From contig CABMIB010000094.1 of NCBI GenBank assembly GCA_902386135.1, positions 1 to 32,563 of the forward strand: a stretch of 32,563 nt of DNA, read 5' to 3'. Of the stretch, positions 32,505 through 32,563 are shown piece after piece. Numbering within the stretch: position 1 is the first letter of the stretch; each line of letters begins with the position of its first letter. The notes beneath the pieces are model-generated. The model made no database searches. It was not told where the DNA came from and was given only the letters and a program-made list of their open reading frames with translations. This DNA is from an uncultured archaeon (GTDB taxonomy: Archaea; Halobacteriota; Methanosarcinia; Methanosarcinales; Methanoperedenaceae). A program made the translations under genes and the position numbers.

Positions 32505-32563
32505 AGTTTACTATATGCCGCGACTGATCACACAAACAAAAGCTAAATTTTGGGGCTAATTAC

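Noticed and set aside
32353-32535. Minus-strand frame containing the phrase NSPQRTQSSQR
   Set aside because: It is a translation of the palindromic repeat; the same phrase arises from the other copies (as at 215-454). Not a gene.
1-32563. Window belonging to a Borg-type or other extrachromosomal element
   Set aside because: Housekeeping genes (mcm, rpiA, hisC, argD, gdhA) on both strands and the absence of long tandem direct repeats point to the chromosome.

Overview
The window reads as chromosomal DNA of a mesophilic, moderate-GC euryarchaeon. The best guess is an anaerobic methanotroph of the 'Candidatus Methanoperedens' (ANME-2d) type or a close relative. This is inference, from an archaeal MCM helicase next to a DUF424 gene, KaiC/RAD55-type ATPases, an MJ_1487-type B12/radical-SAM protein, an archaeal ATPase-less Lon-like protease, TATA boxes about 26-28 bp upstream of probably leaderless genes, many PAS/GAF sensor kinases, a membrane-anchored c-type cytochrome, and a NarG/NarH-type nitrate reductase set. 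No rRNA, tRNA, CRISPR array or intact insertion sequence was recognised.

Layout. 1-624: gene-poor, with a decayed ORF remnant, half of a CGCAAAG repeat element and the nar promoter. 625-5182 (+): narG-like and narH-like genes plus a heme-b-binding gamma subunit whose start is disrupted. No narI, narJ or Tat signal is visible. 5189-7816 (-): a secreted S53 peptidase and glutamate dehydrogenase. 8009-9960: alpha/beta hydrolase, a palindromic repeat, Ogt DNA repair protein and a divergent winged-helix-like protein. 10100-17309 (+): a signalling island with a receiver-first, five-PAS, one-GAF histidine kinase, a stand-alone receiver, a RecA-fold-like protein without a P-loop, a MASE3-PAS-HisKA_2 membrane kinase and a receiver-PAS protein. 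The receivers at the two ends are about two-thirds identical. 17349-17879 (+): nitroreductase.

17882-21462 (-): a compact operon of KaiC-like ATPase, argD, hisC and an AK6-like kinase, preceded by a small unknown gene. 21773-23276 (-): a membrane-anchored Lon-like protease and a mono-heme cytochrome c with an 18-bp palindrome upstream. 23443-24552 (+): B12/radical-SAM protein. 24542-28623 (-): MCM, DUF424 and two coiled-coil proteins in one operon. 28624-29207: a non-coding stretch with repeated motifs. 29208-31063: rpiA (+) and a sugar-nucleotidyltransferase (-), convergent with interlocked stop codons. 31064-32563: three families of inverted repeats and a VapBC toxin-antitoxin pair with a 22-bp palindromic operator between TATA box and start.

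The most unusual points are the Tat-less, NarJ-less nitrate reductase set with a broken or recoded gamma subunit, the signalling island with Cys/His-rich PAS and GAF domains, the MCM operon with two coiled-coil proteins beside a repeat-bearing intergenic region, and the palindromic operators and repeats.
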